This document shows, in pieces, positions 11,960 through 23,361 of a stretch of 64,000 bases of DNA. Under the pieces are notes generated by a model, which worked only from the letters and a program-made list of their open reading frames with translations, searched no databases and was not told where the DNA came from. Source of the DNA: Sweltsa coloradensis (taxonomy: Eukaryota; Arthropoda; Insecta; Plecoptera; Chloroperlidae); contig JAMZAV010011137.1 of NCBI GenBank assembly GCA_024449915.1, positions 1 to 64,000 on the forward strand, in the 5' to 3' direction. The translations under genes and the position numbers were made by a program. The stretch's first letter is position 1. Each line of letters begins with the position of its first letter.

Positions 11960-13560
11960 GCCGAAACGGTGAAAGAGCTATGTATGTGGTATCAATCGAT
12001 TCGTATTGATCCATAGATAAACAATTTCGATGGTGAGGGTCTTGATTTTTTGGCTGAGACCGTCCATATCTAAAACAAGATGGCCGCCGCTTTCGAATTT
12101 TAAACTAGCGTATCTTCGTAAATATTTGACCGATTTCAATTTCAAAGGTACCATTCGAAAGGTTAATGATAGAAATTTAAATAAATGTTACAAATTTGCA
12201 CGAAAATCCAATATGTTTGAGGTTATGTTACAAAAACTTTAACTGTTTACTTTACACTTTCTCGTTATGGAACGATATTTACTAGGTAAAAAGGTTTTAC
12301 ATTTTCTCAAGTTGCATTTTTGGTGGATTATTTATTTGTGTTTTTAACGAATCCATGCATTTAGTTTTCTGACAATTATAGCCTGAGTTTATTTAATTAA
12401 AGCGATGGCATGTGTAGATGAATATATGCTACTACTGTGTGATCTTTATGTTTCATTACATTTTGTCGAGACACAATTGGTGAAACAATTAGATATTTGG
12501 TATCAATCGATTCGTTATGAACCGAACTTAAACAATTTTGATTAAGTTTATTTCGAATTTTTTACTGAGACCTTCCCTGGGCAAAAACAAGATGGCCGCC
12601 GTCATTGAACATTTAACTAAAATATCTTTGAAAGTATTTCGCCGATTTCAATTGTAAAGGTACCGTTGAAAAGGTAATAAAAAGAGCAACAAACGATAGA
12701 CCAACAATTTTCCAGAAAGTTTATTTTTTTGAGGTTATGTTTGGTTTGAATTTTTAGTAATTTTAACGATTTTTTCAGAGCACAATAGGTGAAACAACTA
12801 TGTATGGGTTATCAATCGATTCGTTATGAACCGTGATTTAACAATTTTGATGGGAAAAATTTCGATTTTTTACTGAGCCCTTCCCATGGCAAAAAACAAG
12901 ATGGCCGCCGCCAATGAACCTTTTGACTCGCATATCATTTAAAGTATATACCCGATTTTTAATTCACGTATACCGTTGAAAAGGTAATTTAATGACGAAT
13001 AAACTATATATTTACCATTTTGTTGAAACTTTAATATTTACTGAGGTTATGTTACAAAAACTTAAATTATTTACCACACTCGTCATCGTTATGGATCTTA
13101 TGGCGCATATATCTACATGACCAAAACGGGTTTTGAATATGTTTGGCTTGTTTATCCGTAGCATATCTCTTTATGTATTCAATGAGTCCTTACATTTTAT
13201 GTTCCGACAAATACATCCCGAGATAATGTATTTGAAGCGACGGCATGTGTTAATGAATAACATATGCATCGAGTATTTGATCTTGATGTTTGAAACACAT
13301 TTCGTCGAGGCACAATAATTGATTAAAGAATTATGTATCTGGTATCAATCGATTCGTTATGAAACGTTCTTTAACAATTTTGATGAGGTACCCGCCGCAA
13401 AAAACAAGATGGCCGCCGAAAAAAAACTTTGTAAGTTATATATTTTTCTAAGGTAATTGACAGACCAATTTCAAAGGTACCGTTGGAAATGTAACTTAAG
13501 TTGTAAAAAATTATAAACTTGCAATTTTCACGAAACCTAAATATTTACTGAGGTTATCTT
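11960..13560 (+). repeat. Tandem array of ~300-540-bp units with GATGGCCGCC
   Basis: At least four diverged units begin GGTATCAATCGATTCGTTAT (near 11980, 12499, 12808 as GTTATCAATCG, and 13341), continue through AAAACAAGATGGCCGCCG (12075, 12587, 12893, 13400), then AAAGGTACCGTTGAAAAGG, and end near GAGGTTATGTTACAAAAA. Spacing between successive units varies (about 519, 309 and 533). No protein is encoded with confidence. Confidence 0.75.
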
Positions 13561-13885
13561 GTTGTAGGAAACTATGACGCTGTTATGTTGGTACCATAGA
13601 CATAAATTAAAAAAAGTTCCTCCACCGGAAATTGAACCCGGGACCAGCTGGAAACAGTATGACATTGACAGCCTAGATCCCGGGTGTTTCTAATTCTAAT
13701 TATTCACATCATCATCCATCCCAGCCCAGATCCGATCAGTAGCGTACACATAATACACAGAATAGTTCACAGAATAGCTGATGCAAATCATGCTGAAGAA
13801 GAATTTCGTCTACTAGGAGATGTGCTCAAGCAGAATGGTTTTCCAAATAGAATCATTCAAAAGGCCATCAGACGACAAACTAACT
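12942..13885 (+). repeat. Large inverted repeat, left arm
   Basis: This ~944-bp arm is the reverse complement of 14162-15108 with a few percent difference including small indels. It carries the last GATGGCCGCC unit, a B-box-like GGTTCAATTTCC (reverse strand, near 13634) and the start of the Penelope-like coding fragment. Confidence 0.85.
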
Positions 13886-14155
13886 CAGAAAAAGATGTAG
13901 GTACAGTAAAAGAAGAACTACTTGCAACTGCATATTTGCCTTATGTTATAAGAGAAACGGACCGAATAGGAAAAATTCTTGCTAAACAAAACATAAAAAC
14001 ACCGACAGAAAGATAAGAGAGTTGTTAAGAACTAAGGACCACATCCACCTAGAAGGTAGTGACGTGTATGAAATTCCATGTGGGAATTGTGACAGGTGCT
14101 AAGAGGGTCAAACATGAAGGAACATGTTTCAACGTCAACAGGAACACAGGCTAGC
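13684..14155 (+). mobile_element. Penelope-like retroelement, C-terminal coding relic
   Basis: The frame 13684-14016 (110 aa) contains NHAEEEFRLLGDVLKQNGFP and, near its end, LPYVIRETDRIGKIL, the linker between reverse transcriptase and endonuclease in Penelope-like elements. After a one-base frameshift near 13995, the next frame reads IRELLRTKDHIHLEG, then VYEIPCGNCDRC and later QRQQEH. This is the start of a GIY-YIG endonuclease with its preceding Cys motif, but the expected Tyr after the last Cys is a stop codon. The element is non-functional. The first half lies in the inverted-repeat arm; the rest lies in the unique spacer. Confidence 0.75.
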
Positions 14156-14161
14156 CGTGTT

Positions 14162-15108
14162 AGTTAGTTTGTCGTCTGAGAGCCTTTTGAATGATTCTAT
14201 TTGGAAAACCATTCTGCTTGAGCACATCTCCTAGTAGACGAAATTCTTCTTCAGCATGATTTGCATCAGCTATTCTGTGTACTATTCTGTGCATTATGTG
14301 TACGCTACTGATCGGATCTGGGCTGGGATGGATGATGATGTGAATAATTAGAATTACAAACACTCGGGATCTAGGCTGTCAATGTCATACTGTTTCCAGC
14401 TGGTCCCGGGTTCAATTTCCGGTGAAGGAACGTTTTTTAATTTATGTCTATGGTACCAACATAACAGCGTCATAGTTTCCTACAACAAGATAACCTCAGT
14501 AAATATTTAGGTTTCGTGAAAATTGCAAGTTTATAATTTTTTATTACTTTAGTTACCTTTCCAACGGTACCTTTGAAATTGGTCTGTCATTTACCTTAGA
14601 AAAATATATAACTTACAAAGTTTTTTTCGGCGGCCATCTTGTTTTTTGCGACGGGTACCTCATCAAAATTGTTAAAGAACGTTTCATAACGAATCGATTG
14701 ATACCAGATACATAATTCTTTAATCAATTATTGTGCCTCGACGAAATGTGTTTCAAACATCAAGATCAAATACTCGATGCATATATTATTCATTTACACA
14801 TGCCGTCGCTTCAAATACATTATCTCGGGATGTATTTGTCGGAACATAAAATGTAAGGACTCATTGAATACATAAAGAGATATGCTACGGATAAACAAGC
14901 CAAACATATTCAAAAACCGTTTTGGTGATGTAGATATATGCGCCATAAGATCCATAACGATGACGAGTGTGGTAAATAATTTAAGTTTTTGTAACATAAC
15001 CTCAGTAAATATTAAAGTTTTAACAAAATGGTAAATATATAGTTTATTCGTCATTAAATTACCTTTTCAACGTTATACGTAAATTAAAAAAGCGGGTATA
15101 TACTTTTT
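14162..15108 (-). repeat. Large inverted repeat, right arm
   Basis: Reverse complement of 12942-13885, separated from it by a 276-bp spacer (13886-14161). It repeats the Penelope-like N-terminal frame on the minus strand (14160-14363) and one GATGGCCGCC unit. Differences from the left arm include both substitutions and indels. Confidence 0.85.
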
Positions 15109-17555
15109 TATTTTATTTTTATTTATTTACATCATTAAGACGGAAAAACATAGATACAAAAAAGTGATAAAATATATCGTGAAACAATGATGTGTGAGCG
15201 TCAGAGAACCCCCATATCCCAAAGTGATGTGCCCCACTACCATTCTTTTATCACTATTTTTAAGGCGCACAGGAGTAGATATAATATCGGCGCGATGCAG
15301 TTCCCCGCCTTTCAGTTGGAACTGGGCCCAAAATTGTCATTCGGCAAAATTTTTTTTTTTTTATTTTTTCACGAAAATTTACAAAAATTTGGTGATGTCG
15401 TTTTTCGAATTGTATATAAAATGGGCTTAAAAAAAAATTGCGAACTTGAAAATATTTTAAAAATTTTACCTTCATTTTAGAGCTTTATAAAAAAATTACA
15501 AAACTTTTTTAGGGAAAAGTACATCCACAATCCAAATTTCAACATTTATCTTAAAATAAAAAAAAAATTACCAAAATCGTGTAGTATTACCCAAAAACTA
15601 TAAACTAAAATGATTTTTTGCCGTATTTTGGCCCTTTTTCACCCCCGCAGTGGCGCACTCTGGCAAAAACGATTTTTTTTGAGTGACAGGTGGTTATTTT
15701 TGTTCGAAATAACAATTTCTTTGGCCCCACAGAGTAAAACTTTTCAGTAAGGGAAAATACCACTCAATGCAAAATACATTTTTACTGTTTGCTATAAAAC
15801 AGGGCAACATAAAACTTTAGTTTTTTGTAAGCTGTTAAATTGAATAAACCATTTTTTTTTTCACGCTGGCCAAAATAAGAAACGTACACAGCATAATCAA
15901 AATCGTGCATACATTAAATTCGATGGAAAATGCAAAATTATAGTATGCCCTGCAATGGCCCTCATTCATATTGGATTACGCCTCGCACATGATTAAAAAC
16001 ATTTTTACTTTATGCAGAAACGGAACGCAATCTTTGTGTGATATGATACTGTAAAATTTATCACAGACAAAAAATTTAAAATTTTAAAAATTACTCTTTT
16101 TGGATCGAACCCGGGATCATTCGGTTCTATCCGCGCGTTTTTTTTTTTGCGCGACTGGAGTATCCGTCACAAAGTACTCGATAAATTGCGCAGGCCTTTT
16201 AAAAAATGGAAAGTAAAATAGTGTTCAGTTTGGATCGTTCTGTGTTTAATTTACACGATGAAATATATCTTTAAAAATTGTCTCCACTGGGAAATAAAAA
16301 CCCCGGCCGGTATCCCGCTGTCCGGGGCTGGGGGCGGATGTCTTACCAAATGAGCAGGGGAGACGGCGTCATGAATTCATCTTTTTGGTAGTTTATTTTA
16401 TTATTGGGGTGTGATAGAAAGTGCCCGATATAATCAAAACAAATTGGGTAAACTTGTGGGCACTACACCCAAAAAATCAGAACGTTAAAGGTATATTCAC
16501 ATGAAAAAAATCTAAACCCGATCATTGTACAAACTGTATTCCCAGGGGCATACCTCATTACACAGAAAGATATCAATTTTGGTTTTTTTTGGGCCTTTCA
16601 AGAACGCGTGGTAACGCAAAAAATTAGCCCACAGCTGTCCCCATCCCCCTCCGCGCAGATTTATTCTAAAGGGCCATCCCTCGTGTGAAAGCTGGGCTCC
16701 GACAATGTTCCCTGAAAAGTTTTATTTTTTTAGGTTTCCAATCACGCATCATTTTTTTGGAATATTTTTTTTATTGTGCATGAAAGTACCTATAACCACA
16801 TACGGATGACATAAATAGGGATCGCGCCCTTTCTGTAGATTGCACGTCATCGTCATTAAAAAATTTTTTAAAGATTACTTTATCAACTTCAAATGATATT
16901 TTGTCTTTCAAACTTGTCATCTTACTAGTATTTTTGCTTTGACATTTTTTTGAAAAATTATATTTTTGGGTGTTGAATGACCTGAGTTACCGATGGCGGA
17001 AAAGGTTCTATATTTCCGAAAAAAGTTTTTAAAACGGTTACTAGTTCTACGAAAAAATTTCTGACATAAAACGAGAATCATTGTGTGAGTAAAGAAAGTA
17101 GTACAATAAAGAGATTATATCTGAACAAACGACAACAATGTAAAAATTGGGAAAAAAATCGGTTACACAGGTGTTTATATAATAATAATATTTTATATCT
17201 GCGAATGCGTCTTCCCGCATTAGCTGGAAATTATTTATCCACAATTGTCATATCTGCATAAAATTAGGAAAAATCTTTTAACAAAAAAATTTAACTTATT
17301 TAAATTTTAAAAAAACATATCCCTACAAAGGAAAAATTTTGGAAAAAAAAACATTTGCTTTCGAAACTAAAAAAAAATTACACCTTTTAAAATTAAATAC
17401 CAAATTTCAAAAGTTTTTAAAATGTCGGACTTGGGTGCGGGGTTGGTTTGGAACTTTAATTATTGTAGCTTGTTAGATTAAATTTTGTCAGCTTGCTTTC
17501 ACCCAAAGTATTTGTGTAGACCTACCATATTTTGTATTGACTTGAAATAGCAACT
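15109..17555. other. Gene-free stretch with two tRNA-like fragments
   Basis: AT-rich, with many homopolymers. No credible protein. Two minus-strand tRNA-like segments are present: 16095-16195 (B-box core GGGTTCGATCC interrupted by an A-run) and 16288-16372, whose ends GTCTCC/GGAGAC are complementary and which contains an A-box-like TGCTCATTTGGTAAGAC. Confidence 0.45.
16288..16372 (-). repeat. tRNA-like/SINE head fragment
   Basis: Minus-strand sequence starts GTCTCCCCTGCTCATTTGGT, has a region resembling a D-arm and a degenerate B-box, and ends with the complementary GGAGAC. The interior does not fold as a canonical tRNA, so a pseudogene or SINE head is more likely. Confidence 0.35.
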
Positions 17556-17574
17556 AGTGCTAATGAAAAAAGAA

Positions 17575-17935
17575 CCTATGGTGTATCCAAAAAATGTCCA
17601 ATGGGGGGGGGGGGGTTGTCAATATCCCAAACAGGGACGGGGTCTGGTGCAAACCCCCAGCCGCCGGAGGCCTTTTCGAATTTTTTCTCGTTTTTTGACT
17701 TTTTTCAACCCCTCAAAAACCGTGAGATCAATAATACCTAAAGTGCTATGCGAACATAAAATTTCTTTTTGAAAGTCGATTTGTAAGTAATTGAATTTAC
17801 CTAGAAAATATCATATTGGGTTTCCCCCTCCTTTATTTTCTTAAATCGATTACACTTTTTTGTTTTTTTTGGGGGGGGGGCGTGGGGGGGGGGCTTAAAC
17901 CCCATAACCCCCTCGCCCCTGGATACGCCACTGAA
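17575..17935 (+). mobile_element. CAGTGGCGTA-type transposon right end
   Basis: G-rich and C-rich runs followed by GGGGCTTAAACCCC and CCCCTGGATACGCCACTG. The last ten bases are the reverse complement of the widespread invertebrate transposon end CAGTGGCGTA. A left end of the same kind starts at 19151. No coding sequence remains. Confidence 0.5.
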
Positions 17936-18870
17936 AAAAACTACTACTATACACCTACTAAAAAAACAAAACAAGTTTCAAAATCATGTGTTATGAGTTA
18001 GCCCTAACTTTACGCGCCCCTTTTCCAAAAAAAATAAAACAAAACTGTTGCGACTTTAAAATGAGCAATCCCCTTAATTTTTCAGGGGAAATATCACACA
18101 AAAGTTCGATTTTATAAACCGTATTATAAACCTTTTTGTGCAAGGCCACTGAAATTTACTGATTTGGGGAAGGGGGGTAAAAGACACTTTTGGATTGATT
18201 TGTTACATGTGTGTTTTAAAAAAAAAATCAATTTTTTGATATCTAATTTGATTTTTAAAGAATGCTTGGGCTCAAATTTTTATGTCTTGAGTGGGGGTCT
18301 GTTTTTCGGCCACCATTTTATTTGTTTGAGTAACCCAAAAAAAATTTTTGGGAGAACATATTTGGGAAAAAGGGATGATGTAAGCTATCCAATCCGACAA
18401 TTTTAATTGGGCCCGCGATTTTGGCCGAAGGGTTTTAGCTTCAACACAAAATAAAAAAACACTTTTGAAAAAAAATGTTTTTCTTTGCCTTGATTCACTT
18501 TCACTAACACATCGCCCCCCCCCCCCCCCCCCACACACAATCGATGCATGTCTGGTCTTTGTCGGCGAAAAGGAACAGACACATGACGCAAAGAGAAAAA
18601 AGCGTGTGACAACTCACTCACCATAGGGGCCACCCCCTATCTGTCACAGGGTTGGTTGGGTAAGAGTGAGACATTATCCTATCATAAAACCCCGCATTTC
18701 AGAGTTCAAAAACCAAAATAAACTTAGAAATCGTTTCTCGATAAAATAAAGAGAGCGGTGACATCCCTCAAAGCGACTATTAGCCTATCATATTAAAACC
18801 CATTATATTAAAAACACTGTTTCAAATTTTATTCATCACAATTTTTTTGTATTGGTTTTTAGATAGTAAA
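17936..18870. other. Gene-free stretch with poly(C) tract
   Basis: No gene was recognised. A run of 18 C lies at 18515-18532 next to CACACACA. Short frames on both strands are low-complexity. Confidence 0.45.
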
Positions 18871-18879
18871 AGTATGAAA

Positions 18880-19048
18880 TCTTTGGTCTGGGTTAGGGGC
18901 TCTGCTTCCAAAGCGAAGGTCCAGGTTCGATTTTCCCCCTGTAGGCAGATTTATTTAAGTTTTCTATGGGATTCGATCCACATTCTTAGGAATGGTAAAC
19001 GGGACTCTGGGCTTGGAGTCGTCCCAGCATCGATCACTAATAAATAAG
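18880..19048 (+). mobile_element. tRNA-derived SINE, family 2
   Basis: Head with GGGGCTCTGCTTCCAAAGCG and B-box GGTTCGATTTTCC, then a body with TTCTTAGGAATGGTAAACGG and GGAGTCGTCCCAGCATCGAT, ending in AATAAATAAGG. A related, more diverged copy lies at 63373-63500. The + strand frame at 18847-19047 is just the SINE. Confidence 0.65.
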
Positions 19049-19150
19049 GTTATAACCCCGGGAATGAAAGCAGTATAAGACTGTTGGGTGCGTGCTGCGT
19101 GACTGTGAAGTACCAAACTATTTGCTTTATACCTACTTACATATAATCAG

Positions 19151-19435
19151 TGGCGTAACTCGGAGGGCGAATTTGGTCAGAGGGGGGGGAGGGGAGCGAA
19201 CTTTTATTTGAAATTAATTTTTTCTTTGATATTATATAATGTTAACATTTTCTATTTTTGCAATTTTTTCTTATTTTTTAAGGTTTTTTTAAAAAAAAAT
19301 TTTTCAAAAAATCCTATCACCTTAGAATCGAAATTTTTCCGGGGGTGTGCGTTTGACCGTATCAACTGGGGGGGCCAAACCCCCCCCAGACCCCCCATTG
19401 TTTTCCAAAAGTGCTCTTACCAGGAAAGAGCGTAT
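19151..19435 (+). mobile_element. CAGTGGCGTA-type transposon left end
   Basis: Starts CAGTGGCGTAACTCGGAGGG and contains the typical GGGGGGCCAAACCCCCCC segment near 19370. It is separate from the right end at 17935, because the two ends point away from each other. No transposase is present. Confidence 0.5.
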
Positions 19436-20685
19436 ACCCTAAATTATTTTTGGTGATACACTGACTATCACGTACCCTGTACCCACATATCCTTTCACTA
19501 GTTTTGCTGACCCTTTATCTTTGGGGGTTACAACAAGTTTGCTCCGCGAAAAAAAAGGGGGAAGTTACGCCCAAAGTAGAATATACTGACAAGTGTTGGG
19601 TCAAGGCTTGGGCTGATTTTGGGGGGTCTCGGGTTTTTGAATCCCTCACAACCCGTCCTATTTTATTCTGTAGTACTGATTATTATTGTATATCGTATGC
19701 TAGCATATTTAAAATGCAGTGATAGAAAAAAAGGGTATAAACTTGTGTCCTGACCGGGGGTCTTACCCGGTCTAGGCGGGGAAACGATATATCTAGAGGG
19801 GCCTTGGTCAGGTTTTAGCAGTTGAGTGGTTGTACCTGTGCCATATTTTTCGGACTTGAAAACCCCAAGTCGCGTCACATTTTACTGACAAAAAATTTTT
19901 TTGTTTTATGGTTACCTGTATTCAGAAAATAATAACATTATACTTTTTTTCAAATGTTGCGTAAAGTTCTTTTTGCAATCCCCATTCCATAGAATAATGA
20001 TTTGCCTAGAGACAAAAAATAACTTAATTTAATTTTTTGGTTTTTTCCCCTCATTATGTGAGGGTTCGTAAAACTAAAAACAAATGTAGAATGTAAACAC
20101 TTCTTTATACTGACGGACGCACGTCATTTTACGCCAGCTGTGAATGGGGATATTTGATCTCAGTGCGACCTTTGGGGAAGTGTGGGACTGAGCGCATCTC
20201 GCGTCCTCTCAAAAACCTTTTGCAGTACAAACAGACCCCTGCTCGCGTAAAAATACGGCTTTGCTATTGGGGGGACAAATTAAAAAAATTTGAGCGGAAC
20301 TTTTGAGGCCCTTCCCCCAAAACCCTCTCTCCCGCAATTCCCCTCACCCATGTCCGTTTCATCTCCAAGATTATGCTTAACGCCTGTGACACCTTAGGCC
20401 CTACATCCTAAATGGAATTAACTTGATTTTCCTATATTCTGTTTTTATGTTCTGAAATTGTGATTTTTTTTACTTTTATGTCTGAATATCCATTTTAAGA
20501 GCTGACACCACCTGCCCTTTAGCATTTTGCGCTTTGCCGCGGCTGAAATGACATCAAGTTGCTTGGAAAATTTAAAAACATAATCGCACGAAAGTCGGGA
20601 AATAAAGGTCCCTATAGTAACACATTCCTAAATTTGTTTTGAAACTAATTTAAAAAAAATAAATTAGATTTCCCGAATTTCAATT
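19436..20685. other. No recognised feature
   Basis: Mixed-composition sequence without recognisable genes or repeats. Confidence 0.4.
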
Positions 20686-20689
20686 TGTA

Positions 20690-20896
20690 TCAAGTCCAAA
20701 AGTGACTACTGTATATTTCGTGATTTTTTTTCTGGGCCTGTATCCAAGACAAAATGCTGAAAATCCTATGACTGTAAAGAACGTCCATGTATGCTTTATT
20801 GGACAAGTTTGCAAAATGTATATATCGTAGGATGCTGTGTGGCCGAGCGAAACCACTATTTACTAACTGCCAAAAGGGTGGTAAACCCTTAAACAT
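20690..20896 (-). mobile_element. Possible piggyBac-like fragment
   Basis: The minus-strand frame of 68 aa contains ILRYIHFANLS, which resembles the R-x-x-HF motif in the N-terminal half of piggyBac transposases (usually followed by a variable loop and IRPLLDHL-like sequence). Here it is followed by HRIFSILSWIQAQ. The match is short and there are no catalytic residues, so this is tentative. Confidence 0.3.
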
Positions 20897-22179
20897 CCAA
20901 GTTCAAAAGTCATTCCATGGTAGGCCTATCATAGATTGTTAGCACGTTAGTTGCTCATAAAATGTCTGTAACCTCATCAGCTTGTTTGCCATTCAAAGCA
21001 AAAAAAAAAGCATTGTTGCCTGCCCTGCCAGAAAAATTAAGTAAGCCTAATAGGCCTATTCAAACAAAAATGTCTTCCAAATGGCCCCTACCTTCTATAT
21101 TTAATTTTAATTACTGGTAGGCCAATTAATGATTAATACACGACCGTGTCCGAGTCGCTTACCAGGCACATAACCAGTAACTTTACACGTTTAAATTTGA
21201 AAACCCATTTAAAAAAGAAACAAACATCCAGTTAGGGCTATATGATACACTGATTTTTATTTTTTTGAAAAATTTTCACATAATTTTCATGAAAATTATT
21301 CAACAAATCAAAATTTCTGAAAATTGCCAAACACTACTCGTCACGGAAGTCTGTTTAAAAATTTCAACTCAATCTGTTGGCCGTCTAGGGACACACAGAC
21401 AAATTAAATCACGAATAAAGGACCCGTTTGGACTCAAGTTGTAGACTATGTTTGCCTGCGCTCACTCGTCTAAAGATAGTGAAAAAACCCCTCCATTAGC
21501 AGAGTGGCCTACACACTTGCTGGTTCTAAACCGATCCCGCGCTTAACATCCGTGACAGTGCGGACCACCGTGGAGCTTATGGCCTTAGAGTGTGAACAAG
21601 TCATTTAGGTGTCGAACACCGTTATTCATGGTCGGCTGTTGCGAGGGGGGTGCTGTACAGGCTGCTCACTCGAGCGTTTGACCCTTAACCTCTTGACCAC
21701 AGTCGTGCGAAATGGCAAAACCCTGCCACATGCAAGACACTCTTTTGTGATTGCTGGGCACGGCAGCATCCCTTCCGTAGTTGATATTTAGAGACTACCA
21801 CTGGAAAACTGAAACCCAACTAGCCCACCCGACTGTCTTGGTGTTACCCTTGCCACAGTTGTAGGGACCATTGTACATCTGCCATCATTGGCCGCAATTA
21901 TAAAATCACTCTGATTCGACGTGTTTTCCACTTTTAAGTATTTTTCCCACTGCACGCTGAATGGGGATGTAGTCATCCTAGTGACCAAAAGCGCATCACG
22001 CAGTTCCTTCCGTGTGTGGTGGCTACCAAGATTGTTCGAACACTTGTTCGATGCACTTTATCAAAATCTGTGACATTTCGACCTCGACCAACCACAACAA
22101 CATCGATTACCGTGTGATTTTTTTCATTTGTCAAATTTTTTTAAAGTTTGCCAGTGGTGCGAGTCAAGCCCGGCCTACG
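20897..22179. other. No recognised feature
   Basis: No gene recognised. Short frames on both strands near 21600-21990 are GC-richer but lack recognisable domains or splice context. Confidence 0.4.
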
Positions 22180-22510
22180 GCGTTAACAGACCAGGTAAAC
22201 AACTTTCTCAAACAATCAACAATAGTGTGCTCAAAGAAAACCTAGGCCTACCTCAGTAAGGGCCTACCCCTAAAAGTCACGGCATTTTCTTTTTCTGAAA
22301 AAATAAATTAAACATCAAAGACCCATTCTCCCCGATAGAATCAAAACACTACCATTTCATTCTATCCTTTCAAAGATCTGTGACAATTGGCTTCTGCGAT
22401 TCATTTGTTCACATTTGGCACACTTCACTGCCATGTGAATCATACACTTGTCGACCTCGACCAACCAGCAACCAGCATCGAATACCATTGAAAACGTTAC
22501 AAATCCAATG
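22180..22510 (+). repeat. Repeat shared with the hAT locus at 45385-45690
   Basis: Reverse complement of about 45385-45690. Shared blocks include GTGTGCTCAAAGAAAACC, AAGGGCCTACCCCTAAAAGT, CCATGTGAATCATAC and TCGACCTCGACCAACCA. A weaker direct copy of the last block occurs at 22060-22110. In the hAT locus this sequence lies just upstream of the second transposase exon, so it may be hAT intron or an independent element. Confidence 0.6.
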
Positions 22511-23353
22511 TCTGGCGAAGTTTTAGTATAGCCTACGGGTCCTACCACCCAACAACAACAGTAGGCTATAGACCGAGCTAATAAAACAGAGAATCATACT
22601 ATATGGTAGTGTGTAGGAGATGTGTACACAAACCAGTTAAGACCAGAGGCGCGTAGGAAAGTATGAAAGTTGCTGGGGGGCAAATTCAATGAGCGGATTC
22701 TTTGTGGGGGCAGCCTGTGGTCTGGGCCAAGCCCCATCCTCTGGAGACTCTGTTTGCCAAAGGCGGAAAAAAAAGTCACCATTCATCTAAGTTATTTTGT
22801 ATGGTGTTTTAAACTGGCACTCGGACTATGTAGACAATGTTTTACAGCAAACCATCTGTTGCGATCCTAAAAAAACTCAAAAATGCATGTTTAAGTGGGA
22901 CCATTTTCAGTAAGTTTGAGATTTGACAAAGCCACCACAGGTACTTGTAGGAAATGTGGCATGTGCAGATTTTCTTAACAGAGATTCTGGGATAAATCCT
23001 CAACTCACGTTAGCTTTTGCCCCCCTCTGGACCAAACTTGGGGTGGAGGCATTGCCCCCAATAGTTGTTCTACCGACCACTGGGACAAGATTTGTGAAAC
23101 GATTGTGTCCTACAAGTGCCCAGCCATTTCTCCAGCCTGGAACAGGAGTAGCTCTCTTTCTCGAAGTTTGTACGGGGTGTAAACAATGGCTGTTTAGGCT
23201 GAACTTTTTTTGTCGTAATGGTCATTTGCTATATAAGGCCTATGTGACCTTCCAATTCAATTAGTATTAGTAGTAGTTTAGCGGGCACTTCAACAGCCAA
23301 AAGATATTCGCGGCCGGCTCAAAAGATAAAACAATTTCTACAAGTGTGGGTTA
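22511..23353. other. No recognised feature
   Basis: A 113-aa + strand frame at 22923-23264 has no domain I recognise and no repeats of its pattern elsewhere; it is not called as a gene. Confidence 0.35.
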
Positions 23354-23361
23354 CCACCATG

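Noticed and set aside
13684..14363. Two opposing 'genes' with the same protein
   Set aside because: Both come from one Penelope-like fragment copied in the arms of the inverted repeat; neither is a host gene.
17575..19435. A single transposon between the two CAGTGGCGTA ends
   Set aside because: The ends point outward from the interval (right end at 17935, left end at 19151), so they belong to two different fragments.
22923..23264. 113-aa frame as a gene
   Set aside because: No recognised domain, no splice or promoter context and no similarity within the window.
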